DNA of 62,556 bases. Source: Brevibacillus invocatus (GTDB lineage Bacteria > Bacillota > Bacilli > Brevibacillales > Brevibacillaceae). Made by a program: the position numbers and the translations under genes. Positions within the stretch are counted from its first letter, which is position 1. Every line of letters starts with the position of its first letter. A model generated the notes under the pieces. The model did no database searches, was not told the origin of the DNA, and saw only the letters and a list, made by a program, of their open reading frames with translations. Below, piece by piece: positions 32,303-42,878 of the stretch. The stretch spans positions 1-62,556 of the forward strand of contig NZ_RHHR01000050.1 of the NCBI RefSeq assembly GCF_003710915.1. The letters run 5' to 3'.

Positions 32303-32452
32303 TGTCTAAAGAAAATAAAGTTGTAGACTGGAGTCGTTGATTTGACACGGTTTTTGAGTTGGAAAATCGTCAGTTTTTGAGAAATAAGTTTTAGACTGAC
32401 AACATAAGACTCATCTCATCAACACCGAAATGAGAAAATAAAGTATTAGACT
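32303..32452. repeat. Left end: three spaced TnsB-type sites
   Basis: Sites read GAAAATAAAGTTGTAGACT (32311-32329), GAAATAAGTTTTAGACT (32381-32397) and GAAAATAAAGTATTAGACT (32434-32452). Three separated sites match the Tn7 left-end design. The innermost touches the stop codon of the last cargo gene. Confidence 0.9.
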
Positions 32453-33441
32453 TAGGTTTCTATAACAACACCTATTGAATGTCTATATTTAACAATGGTT
32501 TCATTAATTTTCGTTATACAATCATCCATATCTTCATGCAAGTCTATCATATGCTTTTCGTCAAATCCTTTGGGTGTAATCGCTCTGTCGAATTGATCTA
32601 ACGAAATAGGAATGCAAAATAAAGAGCCTTGGCTTCTTGAACGCATTAGTTCACTTATTATTTTTAATTCTTCTTGAAAATAGCCCGTTTGAATAATCGA
32701 CTGTTCAGAGAAACATACGATAACAAATTCTGACTCTTCAAGTGTCTGTCGTATTTTCATCTTCCAATCCTCACCAGGGAGGATATCTTCTGTATCGATC
32801 CACACTTCTATTGCATACTCTTTAAGTTGCCTATACAATTGTAACGCAATATTCTTATCAATTCTCGAATATGAGATGAATACCTTAGCTGGATTTACTA
32901 TATGTCTAAGTTCTTTACGCAATAACTTTGTTTCTTCCAATAACTCATTCACTCTATTGTCTTCCCAAACAAAATTATTTAGTGTAAACATAAGCACTTT
33001 CGCAGCTTTTTCATGAATATCCCATAACTCATTAAGAACTCTACAGGCACGTTTGGCATCAAATAACTCAAGATTTTTTCCTTTTCTTAGGTAGTATATG
33101 AACCAACCTGCTTGCAAATTTGTTCTCCATGGTTTAATTAAAATAATTGACAATATTTCGGATAATAATTCAATATCCTCATCTGATTTAGCATTCTCAA
33201 CTAATTTTGCAAAATGAGCTCGTCTGCGTTCTGGTTGTGAAAGTTGATGTAATTCCCAAAACCTCAACAATTCATCAAAATCAGCTGCTATGATACCTAT
33301 TCCGCCGTGAGTGTTCTTTATTTTCTCTTTTAGTTCTCTCCATCCTTGATCAATAAATTTATCATTCTCATCCCAAACTAAGCCTTTTTCATACTCATGA
33401 ATTTTAATGTCAATCACTCCGAATCCATTGAACAGTTTCAT
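32452..33441 (-). CDS. TIR-domain protein 3 of the Thoeris locus (ThsB-like)
   Basis: An N-terminal region of about 180 residues of unknown fold precedes a C-terminal TIR domain (AKVFISYSRIDKNIALQLYR, EVWIDTEDILPGEDW, then YFQEELKIISELM with the likely catalytic Glu). ThsB proteins sense phage and make a cyclic ADP-ribose isomer. The start is unclear: ATG at 33441 lies inside the preceding gene, and a GTG at 33417 is an alternative. It is the last gene before the transposon end. Confidence 0.8.
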   Translation of the reverse strand: MKLFNGFGVIDIKIHEYEKGLVWDENDKFIDQGWRELKEKIKNTHGGIGIIAADFDELLRFWELHQLSQPERRRAHFAKLVENAKSDEDIELLSEILSIILIKPWRTNLQAGWFIYYLRKGKNLELFDAKRACRVLNELWDIHEKAAKVLMFTLNNFVWEDNRVNELLEETKLLRKELRHIVNPAKVFISYSRIDKNIALQLYRQLKEYAIEVWIDTEDILPGEDWKMKIRQTLEESEFVIVCFSEQSIIQTGYFQEELKIISELMRSRSQGSLFCIPISLDQFDRAITPKGFDEKHMIDLHEDMDDCITKINETIVKYRHSIGVVIET

Positions 33442-34543
33442 TCTCGGCACTATAATCAAGTCCTGTAAATAGCATGTCTTCTTCACCTGAAAGATTGATA
33501 CAAAATATTGGTTTTCCTAGTCTGCTAAAATAGTCTAATTCAAAATTAACCCAATCAGACTCAATGGAGTTCTTTGTTTTAACAAATACCAAGTTTCTTG
33601 ATTGCTCTAACCTTTTTTGTAATACAACTTTTGTATATTCACTAACGAGCTCTCTTTTTAGGAAGTCATTGTCACTTGTCCAGTCACAATATACATTAAG
33701 AGAATGCTTATTAAAGGCTTTCATTATCTTCTTTATGATTACGGAGTCTTTGTAACTATGTGAAATAAACAAATCATATACTTTTTTGTTTTGTACATTG
33801 TTACTTTCAATTCTGTTTAACAAATCGAGAGGAGTCATGTAAAACTGACTTCTCTCTGTCATATATTCTTTCTTCTTACCTTTGTAGTGTTTTCTTAATT
33901 TAACGTAGCTTCCTGTCGATTGTAGGTGCTTAAACGCCATTTCCCTAATTTGGTTATTCCGTTCGCTATCATTAAGCTTGTAAAAAAACTCAATAACTTT
34001 TCGTGATTTATATTTCTGTAGTTCTTTAAATATCTCCAGCTTTCCGTCAATACTTATGCCTCTTTTGTGATAAGCAGCAATAAAGGCATCAATATACAGT
34101 GGTTCAACATTTTGAATAAGTTCATTCGCTTTGGCAATCTTTTCATTCCTACTTTGAATAGCGCTTTGCCTTTTAGCTTTGAAATTATCGAGTTTTTGTT
34201 GATAACTATTCATGACAAAATTAGCCTGATGCTTGGCAATTGCACCCTTAGATAACATGTGTTTCACTTTAGGCAAATTAAGAAAATGTTCTCTCGGTGG
34301 ATCAGGCTTGTATCTGATCTTCTTACCGTTCTTTAATAAAAATGCATCTTTCTTTTTATATAGATTATAACGTTGATCTAATTCCATCCACTCTCTAGGA
34401 TACAGATCTTGAAATAACTTCAACAGCGTTTCAGCACTGTAGTTATAAGGTAATACATCAGATAAACGTCTCAATATTTGACTTAAAGTCTTATTGATTC
34501 GCATTGTTTCACCAACGTACTTTCTTTGGGCTATACCAGGCAT
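33410..34543 (-). CDS. TIR-domain protein 2 of the Thoeris locus (ThsB-like)
   Basis: A 377-residue protein. A basic, helical N-terminal part (about 1-235, with PDPPREHFLNLPKVKHMLSK) precedes a TIR domain (YDLFISHSYKDSVIIKKIMK, VYCDWTSDNDFLKREL, DWVNFELDYFSRLGKPIF with the likely catalytic Glu). The start follows AGGGGAAT. It has a different N-terminal domain from the other two TIR proteins, which suggests it senses a different trigger. Confidence 0.82.
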   Translation of the reverse strand: MPGIAQRKYVGETMRINKTLSQILRRLSDVLPYNYSAETLLKLFQDLYPREWMELDQRYNLYKKKDAFLLKNGKKIRYKPDPPREHFLNLPKVKHMLSKGAIAKHQANFVMNSYQQKLDNFKAKRQSAIQSRNEKIAKANELIQNVEPLYIDAFIAAYHKRGISIDGKLEIFKELQKYKSRKVIEFFYKLNDSERNNQIREMAFKHLQSTGSYVKLRKHYKGKKKEYMTERSQFYMTPLDLLNRIESNNVQNKKVYDLFISHSYKDSVIIKKIMKAFNKHSLNVYCDWTSDNDFLKRELVSEYTKVVLQKRLEQSRNLVFVKTKNSIESDWVNFELDYFSRLGKPIFCINLSGEEDMLFTGLDYSAENETVQWIRSD

Positions 34544-34573
34544 ACTTGCGATTCCCCTAGTTTCGAGTAAGTT

Positions 34574-35248
34574 TTAAACACTTTTTCGGATGTTATATTC
34601 GTCTATATTCTCATTAATGTTATATGCTATTTGAAGATATCCATCGATATTATCAATAAAATCAGACCACTTAACAGAACGAATGTACGAGGACTCTCCT
34701 ATGTATATTTTGTTACCTTCACTATGGTTGCTACAATCATTGTAAGTAGGTGACTTAATATTAAACATATTTTCTCTTAATATTGTAAATAAGGTATTGG
34801 TTTTCAACGTCCTGCACTTACAATAGGGACACGAATTATCCTGAATGAAATACTCATAGCTGTTATATTGGTCTGGTAAAACAACTGCCAGTAATGCATT
34901 AGTCCTGCTTGTTTTTCCGTTTCTCGTAAGCTCTTTCAGTGAATATGAAATCTCCCAAGGTATCCACTGGTCTTCTTCACTAGTAAAAATCGACTTCATA
35001 TTTTTTGAAATAAACACAAGGGTGATGCTGCTATCAAAAATCTTGTCCTTCAAGCTTGTCCATATTGTATCATCCTTAAAATCACTTAGATCCTCACCAT
35101 CAGCCTCACCTTTGTTAATGTGGTCTTCTTCTTTTAACTTACTTTGCAACTCATCTACGTAATGTCTTACGGTCGTGGAATAGTTACCGTTGAGAGGATA
35201 AACACTACTATCAGAATATTTATATGAGATAAAAATTTTTCTTCCCAT
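34574..35248 (-). CDS. thsB: TIR-like protein 1 of the Thoeris locus (ThsB, MTH538/DUF1863 type)
   Basis: The TIR-like fold opens with [17 protein letters not shown] and continues [21 protein letters not shown] and [13 protein letters not shown] (likely catalytic Glu). This is the MTH538-like TIR type of classical ThsB. A CPYCKC pair in the second half may bind zinc. The ATG at 35248 follows AGGAGAGTGAATATA. It is immediately downstream of thsA. Confidence 0.83.
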   Translation of the reverse strand: MGRKIFISYKYSDSSVYPLNGNYSTTVRHYVDELQSKLKEEDHINKGEADGEDLSDFKDDTIWTSLKDKIFDSSITLVFISKNMKSIFTSEEDQWIPWEISYSLKELTRNGKTSRTNALLAVVLPDQYNSYEYFIQDNSCPYCKCRTLKTNTLFTILRENMFNIKSPTYNDCSNHSEGNKIYIGESSYIRSVKWSDFIDNIDGYLQIAYNINENIDEYNIRKSV

Positions 35249-35279
35249 TATATTCACTCTCCTAATAGATAGTTTTTAA

Positions 35280-36737
35280 TCATCTTCCATTTTTAAGAGT
35301 AGTAATAATCTTTATTACTCTGTTGATAATTTGTTGATGATCTTGAGTTGCATCCCCAATGAATTCGAAGTCGGATTTCAGTGCCGGAAAATCACTATAA
35401 TATTTATCGAAATCCGAAATTACTTCATTCCATAAAATCTTACTCATATAACCGGTAGCACCAACTGGGATAACCTTAACCCCTTGAGTGACAGCAATAT
35501 CAAACTCTTTTCTGACACCATCTGCATCTAATACTTGACCATCTACAATTTTATTGCCGAATATAAATATTGCACAACCAACATCTGATATAAAATCACG
35601 TCTATACTGATCCCACAGATCTTTTAAATCCTTACCATTTGTGGCATATTGAGGGAAAGGTCTAAGGATTAAGTAATCACCAATCTTTCTCTTATTTGTG
35701 GAGTACACAAAATCTAACGATCCATTAATAACAGCACTGCCTACTCCTAGTCCAAAGCCAGATGCGATTTTGAAACCAGCCTTTACTATTCCATGACTTA
35801 AAGTATGAATAAACATCTGTGCGTTATTGTCATCTTCAACAAATTGGCTATACTCCGCTGCGCTGCCAGATATGAGTATCTTCGATCTGCTATATCGCTC
35901 GAGTATAGTTTTAAGAATCTCAGTAATATCTTCGTACTTTTCAACCAATACAGGAATAATATGATACCTCTTCAAATCAGCGCATTTAAGTTCCTGTTTA
36001 ATGGAGTCGTACCTAAACTTCTCATCTGCTTCTTCTGGAGGAAGATGACTGTAATCGTTCCTGTTAATCTTCTTAAAGAAGCAGTAATGTTTTCTTCCAT
36101 CTTGCCCCAGCAAGACCCGAATCCGGCTTAAAATATATTCTAGGTCAGGATCTTCAAAACTATAACCTATGAAAAGAAAGGTTTTTGAAATCAAATCGCC
36201 CTTAAGCCCAATAGAAAACAACTGATTCTTATCATGAAACGTTTCATACTCATCTTTTATCAAGACGGTTTCATTCGCCCTTTCAATATCACCGTGCATC
36301 TTATACACAATCGCGTCTCTTTTGGGTTTCAAGAGAGCAAAATCGGCTTGTGCTATTTTTACATCTGGGTTTTTCCCAGCATCGGTTAATGATTTTTCAA
36401 TAAGTCTGTCGTAATTTGTAGTCCAATATGTATCTATAGGTAGCTGTGCAAGTATTTTGTGGTTTTCATTTATTTGTGCCTCGGCAGAAAAGTTATCAAT
36501 TACCAACTGTGAGAGTCTTTGGCGACCATTTTTATTAAAGAAATACTGCGCCAAAGAAATCAAATCGGTTTCTTTATCTATATCAAGCCCTAGCTCCTCC
36601 GCAGCCTCTTTAAGAAGCACCTTCCAATTAACAAATCCTGAAGCAGCAGATAAGCCAGCACCCGCAAACACTGCTGCGTTATCTTCATGAATAGCTTTTA
36701 GATATTCTTTTATTAAAACTTCTTTATCCGTACTCAT
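35280..36737 (-). CDS. thsA: Thoeris effector ThsA (SIR2-SLOG NADase)
   Basis: A 485-residue protein, the usual ThsA size. The N-terminal SIR2 domain has NAAVFAGAGLSAASGF, the catalytic-region TYWTTNYDRLIE (Asn) and VYKMHGDIE (His). The C-terminal SLOG domain has KILISGSA, then IASGFGLGVGSAVINGSLDF, LILRPFPQ and VRKEFDIAVTQGVKVIPVG, which form the ligand pocket in known ThsA. When the TIR partners sense phage, their cyclic signal activates this NADase and the cell runs out of NAD. AGGAGGAG precedes the ATG. Confidence 0.92.
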   Translation of the reverse strand: MSTDKEVLIKEYLKAIHEDNAAVFAGAGLSAASGFVNWKVLLKEAAEELGLDIDKETDLISLAQYFFNKNGRQRLSQLVIDNFSAEAQINENHKILAQLPIDTYWTTNYDRLIEKSLTDAGKNPDVKIAQADFALLKPKRDAIVYKMHGDIERANETVLIKDEYETFHDKNQLFSIGLKGDLISKTFLFIGYSFEDPDLEYILSRIRVLLGQDGRKHYCFFKKINRNDYSHLPPEEADEKFRYDSIKQELKCADLKRYHIIPVLVEKYEDITEILKTILERYSRSKILISGSAAEYSQFVEDDNNAQMFIHTLSHGIVKAGFKIASGFGLGVGSAVINGSLDFVYSTNKRKIGDYLILRPFPQYATNGKDLKDLWDQYRRDFISDVGCAIFIFGNKIVDGQVLDADGVRKEFDIAVTQGVKVIPVGATGYMSKILWNEVISDFDKYYSDFPALKSDFEFIGDATQDHQQIINRVIKIITTLKNGR

Positions 36738-36803
36738 TGAGTTACTCCTCCTAAATAAAAGGCGCAGCTAAATAAAAGTAATTTTAGCTACGCCTGATGT
36801 CTG

Positions 36804-39800
36804 TTAGTATTTAAATTCTGTCTCCGCCTGAGCCATTAACTCTGCCTGTTGAAGTACCAAATCAATTGCCATTTTTTCAAGATCAGGCGGATACCCGTAT
36901 TTCTTCAACAGTCTTTTAACTGTAATCCGCATCTGAGCCCGTACATTCTCCCGCAGAGTCCAGTCCACCTTGATATTGTTCTTGATAGCCTGGGTCAACT
37001 CGTGAGAAATCTGTTTGAGAACCAGATCACCCATAAGCTCCTTCGCTGTTTCATTCGAGGCCAGCGCATCGTAGAAGGCTACTTCTTCCTTGATAAGTCC
37101 AAGATCCTCGCCGCGCTTAACGGCAGCGTTCATCTCCTTAGCCATCTGGATTAACTCTTCTATGACCTGCGTTGTCTCGATAGTGCGGTTGTTGTATTTA
37201 CGAATAGCTTCCTCAAGCATTTCAGAGAATTTCTTTGACTGCACAATGCTGGTGCGAGATACAGCCTTTACTTTGCCCTGAAGGAGCCTTCTCAGCAATT
37301 CAACAGCGAGGTTCTTCTGCTTCAATCCTCGAACGTGCTCCAAGAATTCATTAGACAAGATGGCGATGTTCGGCTTCTGCAACCCGACTGCTTCGAGAAT
37401 ATCGACTACTTCGTCGGACATAACCGACTTGGAGATCAGTTGGTTCAGCTCCGCATCCAACTCATTCGTTGTCTTCTTCTTGTTCTCCGTCGTGATAATC
37501 TTGACGATTCCTGATTTTACAGCCTTGTAGAAGCTAATTTCTAGGTTGACCAGTTCAGCAGCTTCTGTTGTAGAGCATAGAGCGTAGGCCTTCGCCAGCT
37601 CCGTCGTCCAATTCACAAAGTTAAGTTTGCCTTGATCGCCAAGACCAAGCACATAGTCCACCGTCTCGACGATAGCTTTCATCCGCTCGGAGGCTTTCTC
37701 CGATTTAAACTTCGAGAAGTCATGCCCATGTAGCTGCTCACGGATAAGTTGAATTCGCTCCAACATGAAATCAACAGCTTGATCAGTATCAATACCCGCT
37801 GTTTTACGATCATTTTCCGTGTATTGCTGGAGTGCCGACTTCAACATATCCGCAATACCGATATAGTCAACGATGAGGCCGCCCGGTTTGTCACGGAATA
37901 CCCGATTGACGCGAGCAATCGCCTGCATAAGGTTATGACCCTTCATCGGCTTATCTATGTACATCGTGTTCATACTCGGGACATCAAAGCCGGTCAACCA
38001 CATATCGCGAACAATGACGATCTCTAGTGGATCGTTCAAATCCTTCATTCGCTTGGCCAGATGTTCCCTGCGCCGCTTCGTCCCAATATAAGGCTGCCAT
38101 TCGGCTGGATCGCTTGAGCTTCCGGTCATGACGATTTTGATTTTGCCTTCATTGTCATCATCACTGTGCCAGTCCGGGCGAAGAGCGATAATCTCTTTGT
38201 AGAGATCGATGGCAATGCGCCGCGACATGACGACGATCATTGCTTTGCCGAACATGGCGCCTTTGCGCTGTTCATAGTGCTCAACCATATCTTTGGCTAC
38301 TTGTTTAATCCGTCTCGCCGAACCAGCAAGTGCCTCAAGACGTGCCCAGCGGGACTTCAGCTTCTCTTGCTGCGAATACTCCTGATACTCGGTAATCTCT
38401 TCATATTCCTCATCAATAACTGGACGCTCTGTATCCGATAGCTCCAATCGTGCGATACGGCTTTCATAGTAAATCTTGACGGTCGTACCATCTTCCACAG
38501 CCCGGGTCATGTCATAGATGTCGATATAATCACCGAAAACAGCTGGAGTGTTTTTATCCGTCAACTCAACCGGCGTTCCAGTATACCCAATGTAAGAAGC
38601 ATTCGGCAATGCATCACGCATATATTTCGCATAACCATACTTGATGCTTGCTTCATCATCCGATGCGACCATTTCAGCTTGAAAGCCGTATTGACTGCGA
38701 TGTGCTTCGTCTGCCATTACGATGACATTGCGACGGTCCGTGAGCACGGGGTACTTGGATTCACCTTCTTCAGGCGCAAACTTATGAACGGTTGTAAAAA
38801 TAATTCCACCCGATTCCACCGATAGCAGCTGTTTTAAGTGAGCGCGGTCTTCGGCGTGTTGCGGGGTTTGACGGAGCAAATCTTTCGACCTGCTGAAAGT
38901 AGCATACAACTGATCGTCGAGATCGTTACGGTCTGTTACGACGACAATCGTCGGGTTATCGAGTGTCAGAACTAGTTTACCGGCGTAAAAGACCATGGAA
39001 AGGCTCTTACCCGAGCCTTGCGTATGCCAGATAACTCCTATTTTGCGGTCGCCATCTTCCAGTGTCGCTCTTTCCGTAGCGGCTATCGCCTTATTGGTGG
39101 CATGGTACTGATGGTAACCGGCCAATATTTTGAATAGACGTTCTCCATCAGTCTGAAACAGAACAAAATGCTTGATGATGTCCAGCAGACGATTTTTCTC
39201 GAACATGCCCTTAATCAACACTTCGAGCTGCGGCAGGGAGGAGGAGGCCACATCCTCGCCATCAATGGTGCGCCACATCATGAACCGTTCCTCGTCAGCC
39301 GTCAGTGTGCCAACTCTGGCATTGACCCCGTCGCTGATGACCATGAAGGAGTTGTATGTGAATAGGGACGGGATCGCCTTTTTATAGGTCTGCACTTGAT
39401 TGTACGCATCACTGATTCCCACTTCTTCATTGGAGGCGCTCTTCAGCTCCAGAACTGCAATCGGAAGGCCGTTGACGAACACCACGACATCCGGGCGCTT
39501 ATCGACTTGGTTCTCAATAACTGTAAACTGATTCACAACAAGAAAATCGTTATTGTCAACGCGGTCTGGATGCGTGTCGAACAACCAAACTTTTTCGGTC
39601 GGATAATCACCATTGGAATTTCGATACTGAACATCAATGCCGTCCGTGATCATTTTCTGGAACGCTTTGTTGTTGATCATCAAGCTCGGGCTGCGAGGCA
39701 CTCCGATGATGCGAATCGCTTCCTCGATGGCCTCACTCGGAAGTTGCTTGTTGATCCTGATGAGCGCTTCGCGAAGGCGTTCTTTGAGAATGACATCCTG

Positions 39801-39938
39801 ATAGAATTGCCTCTCCGGATATTCACCTTCAGGTGAAATCTCAGGACCGTAAGCTTTGTTGTAGTTCATTTCTTCGAACCATTCCAGAGCAGCCTGCTCC
39901 AGGTCGCTCTCGGCATAAGATGTGGTGTACAGGGCCAT
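36804..39938 (-). CDS. hsdR: Type I restriction enzyme, HsdR subunit
   Basis: A 1044-residue restriction and translocation subunit. The N-terminal nuclease has [19 protein letters not shown] (D...ExK). SF2 helicase motors follow: [16 protein letters not shown] (Walker A), [24 protein letters not shown] (DEAH) and GYTGTPVEL. The C-terminal region assembles with HsdM/HsdS. The start follows AAGGAGG. It cuts DNA not methylated by the partner HsdM/HsdS. Confidence 0.95.
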   Translation of the reverse strand: MALYTTSYAESDLEQAALEWFEEMNYNKAYGPEISPEGEYPERQFYQDVILKERLREALIRINKQLPSEAIEEAIRIIGVPRSPSLMINNKAFQKMITDGIDVQYRNSNGDYPTEKVWLFDTHPDRVDNNDFLVVNQFTVIENQVDKRPDVVVFVNGLPIAVLELKSASNEEVGISDAYNQVQTYKKAIPSLFTYNSFMVISDGVNARVGTLTADEERFMMWRTIDGEDVASSSLPQLEVLIKGMFEKNRLLDIIKHFVLFQTDGERLFKILAGYHQYHATNKAIAATERATLEDGDRKIGVIWHTQGSGKSLSMVFYAGKLVLTLDNPTIVVVTDRNDLDDQLYATFSRSKDLLRQTPQHAEDRAHLKQLLSVESGGIIFTTVHKFAPEEGESKYPVLTDRRNVIVMADEAHRSQYGFQAEMVASDDEASIKYGYAKYMRDALPNASYIGYTGTPVELTDKNTPAVFGDYIDIYDMTRAVEDGTTVKIYYESRIARLELSDTERPVIDEEYEEITEYQEYSQQEKLKSRWARLEALAGSARRIKQVAKDMVEHYEQRKGAMFGKAMIVVMSRRIAIDLYKEIIALRPDWHSDDDNEGKIKIVMTGSSSDPAEWQPYIGTKRRREHLAKRMKDLNDPLEIVIVRDMWLTGFDVPSMNTMYIDKPMKGHNLMQAIARVNRVFRDKPGGLIVDYIGIADMLKSALQQYTENDRKTAGIDTDQAVDFMLERIQLIREQLHGHDFSKFKSEKASERMKAIVETVDYVLGLGDQGKLNFVNWTTELAKAYALCSTTEAAELVNLEISFYKAVKSGIVKIITTENKKKTTNELDAELNQLISKSVMSDEVVDILEAVGLQKPNIAILSNEFLEHVRGLKQKNLAVELLRRLLQGKVKAVSRTSIVQSKKFSEMLEEAIRKYNNRTIETTQVIEELIQMAKEMNAAVKRGEDLGLIKEEVAFYDALASNETAKELMGDLVLKQISHELTQAIKNNIKVDWTLRENVRAQMRITVKRLLKKYGYPPDLEKMAIDLVLQQAELMAQAETEFKY

Positions 39939-39955
39939 GGGTGCACCTCCTTCGG

Positions 39956-41350
39956 TTAGGTAGTGGAGTATTGCGCCTTGTTTTCTGCTGCCATTGGCAG
40001 ACTGGCAGTGCCTACATATTCTTGCTCTAGTGGTACTCTAATTTCGCCTGACATGAGTTTGGGTAGGAGGGAGTCGCGAAGGAGTATGAGAGAATCATTT
40101 TCCGACTCGCATTTCTCAACCAATTTCCCAAGTGGTTCAACAACCTCGTTGAATTGTTCAATAACCCTAGATATCGGAATAAGTACAGGGATTCGCTTCA
40201 TCTCACTACCAGAAATCTCTTTAAACGTTGAACCAGATGCTCTGCTTTCAATCATCTCAGTATTGAATTTCAACACATAATAGAGAAACTCTGTGCCAAT
40301 GTGCTTAAAAGGAATTAGTGATTTAAACCCTTGATTTGTAGTCATTTCATTTTTTGAAATTGCAATATATCCGATTGGAGCTCTAGAACTAAAAAGAATC
40401 GTGCCTTTTGGAACTAACTTCGTACTTGAATTCTTAAACCCATCTTCCGTTATATCAATTTGACCTCGCGAAATATATTTATTCTTATTTATCGAAAGAT
40501 CTTTGGGTGTTATCCACGGAATTCCCTGAGTTGTATAATATTCTTCCTTATTCTTTGAAGGAGTTGCTCCACCAACAACTTCCCCAAGTTCAGATAGTAA
40601 TCCGACTCTCCAGCCCTTAGGAATCAACCCTAGCTCACTTTCCTCAAACTCACCGCCGCTGGTCTTATACGGTTCTCCGTTTTCATTCGGAAACTCAAAA
40701 TCCACAAACCAGCGTTTGAAAAGGGCTTGGGCCATTTCTTCAAGGTTTTTGTTGATGGCGTTGTTGAGTTCAATCTTTTCATCAAGGCTATAGAGAATAT
40801 TTGAAATAGACCATTGTTCTTCGATAGGAGGTACGACGACAGGCAATTTTAATTGCTCAGTAATACCAATATAACTTCTGGTTGAGCCTGCTCCCGACCA
40901 AAGATACAATAAATTTTTAAAATTATGATACTCGAAGTAAAATTTTAGGAATTTATTATCAAGCTTTTTTTTGTTAGCGACTCTATAGTAAGTAACTTGA
41001 GGAGTTAACATGATGAATTTATAAGGATTTTTCTTTACCAGAGCAACCCTACCAATTGTTGCTTTATGAGTGATTAAAACATCACCTTCTATTGCAAATC
41101 CTTTTCGAAGCTGATTAGCTTGCAATTCCGTAATAAACTTACATTCATTAAATGATAACGATCCATTGTTTATGTCTGAAGCCATAATAAAAGGGATTCC
41201 AGTTGTAACAAAATCACTCCCTTTTGGGTGTATTCCTCCGTGGTTTCCATCTAATGGCTTGAAAAGAACTCCTTCATTCACAAGTTCCCCCACCGAAAAG
41301 ATTGACCAATCACTAGGGATTTGTCCTACCAATGTATCTTTAAAACTCAA
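39956..41350 (-). CDS. hsdS: Type I restriction enzyme, HsdS specificity subunit
   Basis: Two target-recognition domains, each followed by a conserved helix: the first helix has [33 protein letters not shown] sequence, the second [14 protein letters not shown]. The second domain opens [26 protein letters not shown] at 41350 is the best-spaced start (AGGAGGG seven bases upstream), overlapping the hsdM end. It chooses the bipartite DNA target of the HsdM/HsdR complex. Confidence 0.93.
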   Translation of the reverse strand: MSFKDTLVGQIPSDWSIFSVGELVNEGVLFKPLDGNHGGIHPKGSDFVTTGIPFIMASDINNGSLSFNECKFITELQANQLRKGFAIEGDVLITHKATIGRVALVKKNPYKFIMLTPQVTYYRVANKKKLDNKFLKFYFEYHNFKNLLYLWSGAGSTRSYIGITEQLKLPVVVPPIEEQWSISNILYSLDEKIELNNAINKNLEEMAQALFKRWFVDFEFPNENGEPYKTSGGEFEESELGLIPKGWRVGLLSELGEVVGGATPSKNKEEYYTTQGIPWITPKDLSINKNKYISRGQIDITEDGFKNSSTKLVPKGTILFSSRAPIGYIAISKNEMTTNQGFKSLIPFKHIGTEFLYYVLKFNTEMIESRASGSTFKEISGSEMKRIPVLIPISRVIEQFNEVVEPLGKLVEKCESENDSLILLRDSLLPKLMSGEIRVPLEQEYVGTASLPMAAENKAQYSTT

Positions 41351-42863
41351 ACCCAATCCCTCCTAGCTGCTTGCGAATCTCGGCTTCCAAATGCCGCGAT
41401 TTGGTGAACTGCTCTGCCAACTCCGATGTCAGCCGAACCATTTTGTCCTCAAAAGGCTCGCTATCTTCCTCGACATCTTCAATCCCAACATACCGTCCCG
41501 GAGTCAAAATATATTCATGCTCCTGCACTTCCGCAAGTTTCGCCGCTTTGCAGAAGCCTTTCAAGTCTTCATATGCCCCGGCTTCAGACTGACCGCGCCA
41601 AGCGTGATATGTATCCGTAATTTTCTTGATATCTTCCGAGGTCAATTCACGGTGCGTGCGATCGACCATTTGTCCCATTTTGCGGGCATCGATGAACAGG
41701 ATTTCACCGCGGCGGTCACGCAGTCCTTTAGGAGCCTTGTTCTTTGCCATAAACCAGAGGCAGACCGGTATTTGCGTCGAATAGAACAACTGCCCTGGCA
41801 GCGCCACGATGCAATCCACCAAATCCGCATTGACCAGCTTGCTCCGAATTTCGAATTCGGCTGTCGTGCTCGTAGACATCGAACCGTTGGCCAAAACGAA
41901 GCCGGCAACGCCGCTCGGAGCAAGCTTATTTACCATGTGTTGAATCCAAGCATAGTTGGCATTTCCGGCAGGAGGAATACCGTAAGACCACCGTGCGTCT
42001 TCTGTCAGCCTAGCACCGCCCCAATCGCTGATATTGAATGGGGGATTCGCCAGAATGTAATCCGCCTTCAGGTTCTTATGCAGATCGTTATGGAACGTAT
42101 CCGCATGATGCTCACCCAAGTTGCTGTCGAGACCACGGATCGCCAAGTTCATTTTGCACAGCTTCCATGTCGTCGGGTTCGACTCTTGGCCATATACCGC
42201 GATATCGCCAAGCTTGCCTTGATGTTCTTCGACGAACTTCTCACTCTGAACGAACATTCCCCCGGAGCCACAGCAAGGGTCATAAACCCGGCCTTTGAAC
42301 GGCTCGATCATCTCAACCAGCAACCGGACGACACTGTTAGGCGTATAGAACTCGCCGCCATTCTTACCTTCCGCGCTGGCAAACTTGCTAAGGAAATATT
42401 CATAAACCCGGCCGAGCACGTCTTTGGAACGGCTATTTTCATCGCCAACTTTGAATGAAAACAAGTCAATGACTTCACCAAGTCTCGTTTTATCTAGTGC
42501 GGGTCTAGCATAATCCTTTGGCAAGACCCCTTTGAGCGAAGGGTTTTCTTTCTCGATGTCGATCATCGCTTGGTCGATGATCTGCCCGATTTCCGGTTTC
42601 TTGGCATTGTTTTTGATATTGCTCCAACGAGCGTCCTTCGGCACCCAGAAGATGTTAGCAGCAACATATTCATCCCGATCTTCCGGATCCGCATAGGGCT
42701 CATTTTGTAGGGCCGTGTACTTCTCTTCAAAAGCATCCGATACGTATTTAAGGAAAAGCAGGCCCAACACTACATGTTTATATTCTGCAGCATCCATGCT
42801 GCCGCGCAGCTTATCGGCCATGCTCCATAATTTCTCTTCAAACCCCAGGTTAGCTGTTGCCAT
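41340..42863 (-). CDS. hsdM: Type I DNA adenine methylase, HsdM subunit
   Basis: A 507-residue N6-adenine methylase with both catalytic motifs intact: [15 protein letters not shown] (SAM binding) and [15 protein letters not shown] (NPPF). The N-terminal helical domain ([20 protein letters not shown]) is standard. GAGGAGG precedes the ATG. It overlaps hsdS. Confidence 0.95.
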   Translation of the reverse strand: MATANLGFEEKLWSMADKLRGSMDAAEYKHVVLGLLFLKYVSDAFEEKYTALQNEPYADPEDRDEYVAANIFWVPKDARWSNIKNNAKKPEIGQIIDQAMIDIEKENPSLKGVLPKDYARPALDKTRLGEVIDLFSFKVGDENSRSKDVLGRVYEYFLSKFASAEGKNGGEFYTPNSVVRLLVEMIEPFKGRVYDPCCGSGGMFVQSEKFVEEHQGKLGDIAVYGQESNPTTWKLCKMNLAIRGLDSNLGEHHADTFHNDLHKNLKADYILANPPFNISDWGGARLTEDARWSYGIPPAGNANYAWIQHMVNKLAPSGVAGFVLANGSMSTSTTAEFEIRSKLVNADLVDCIVALPGQLFYSTQIPVCLWFMAKNKAPKGLRDRRGEILFIDARKMGQMVDRTHRELTSEDIKKITDTYHAWRGQSEAGAYEDLKGFCKAAKLAEVQEHEYILTPGRYVGIEDVEEDSEPFEDKMVRLTSELAEQFTKSRHLEAEIRKQLGGIGFEF

Positions 42864-42878
42864 ATCCTAAGTTCCTCC

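Noticed and set aside
35280..36737. SIR2 protein considered as a different SIR2-based defence effector
   Set aside because: The C-terminal SLOG domain and adjacent TIR genes fit Thoeris ThsA better.
41391..42458. 355-residue antisense frame within hsdM
   Set aside because: Shadow of a clear, intact hsdM with its own ribosome site.
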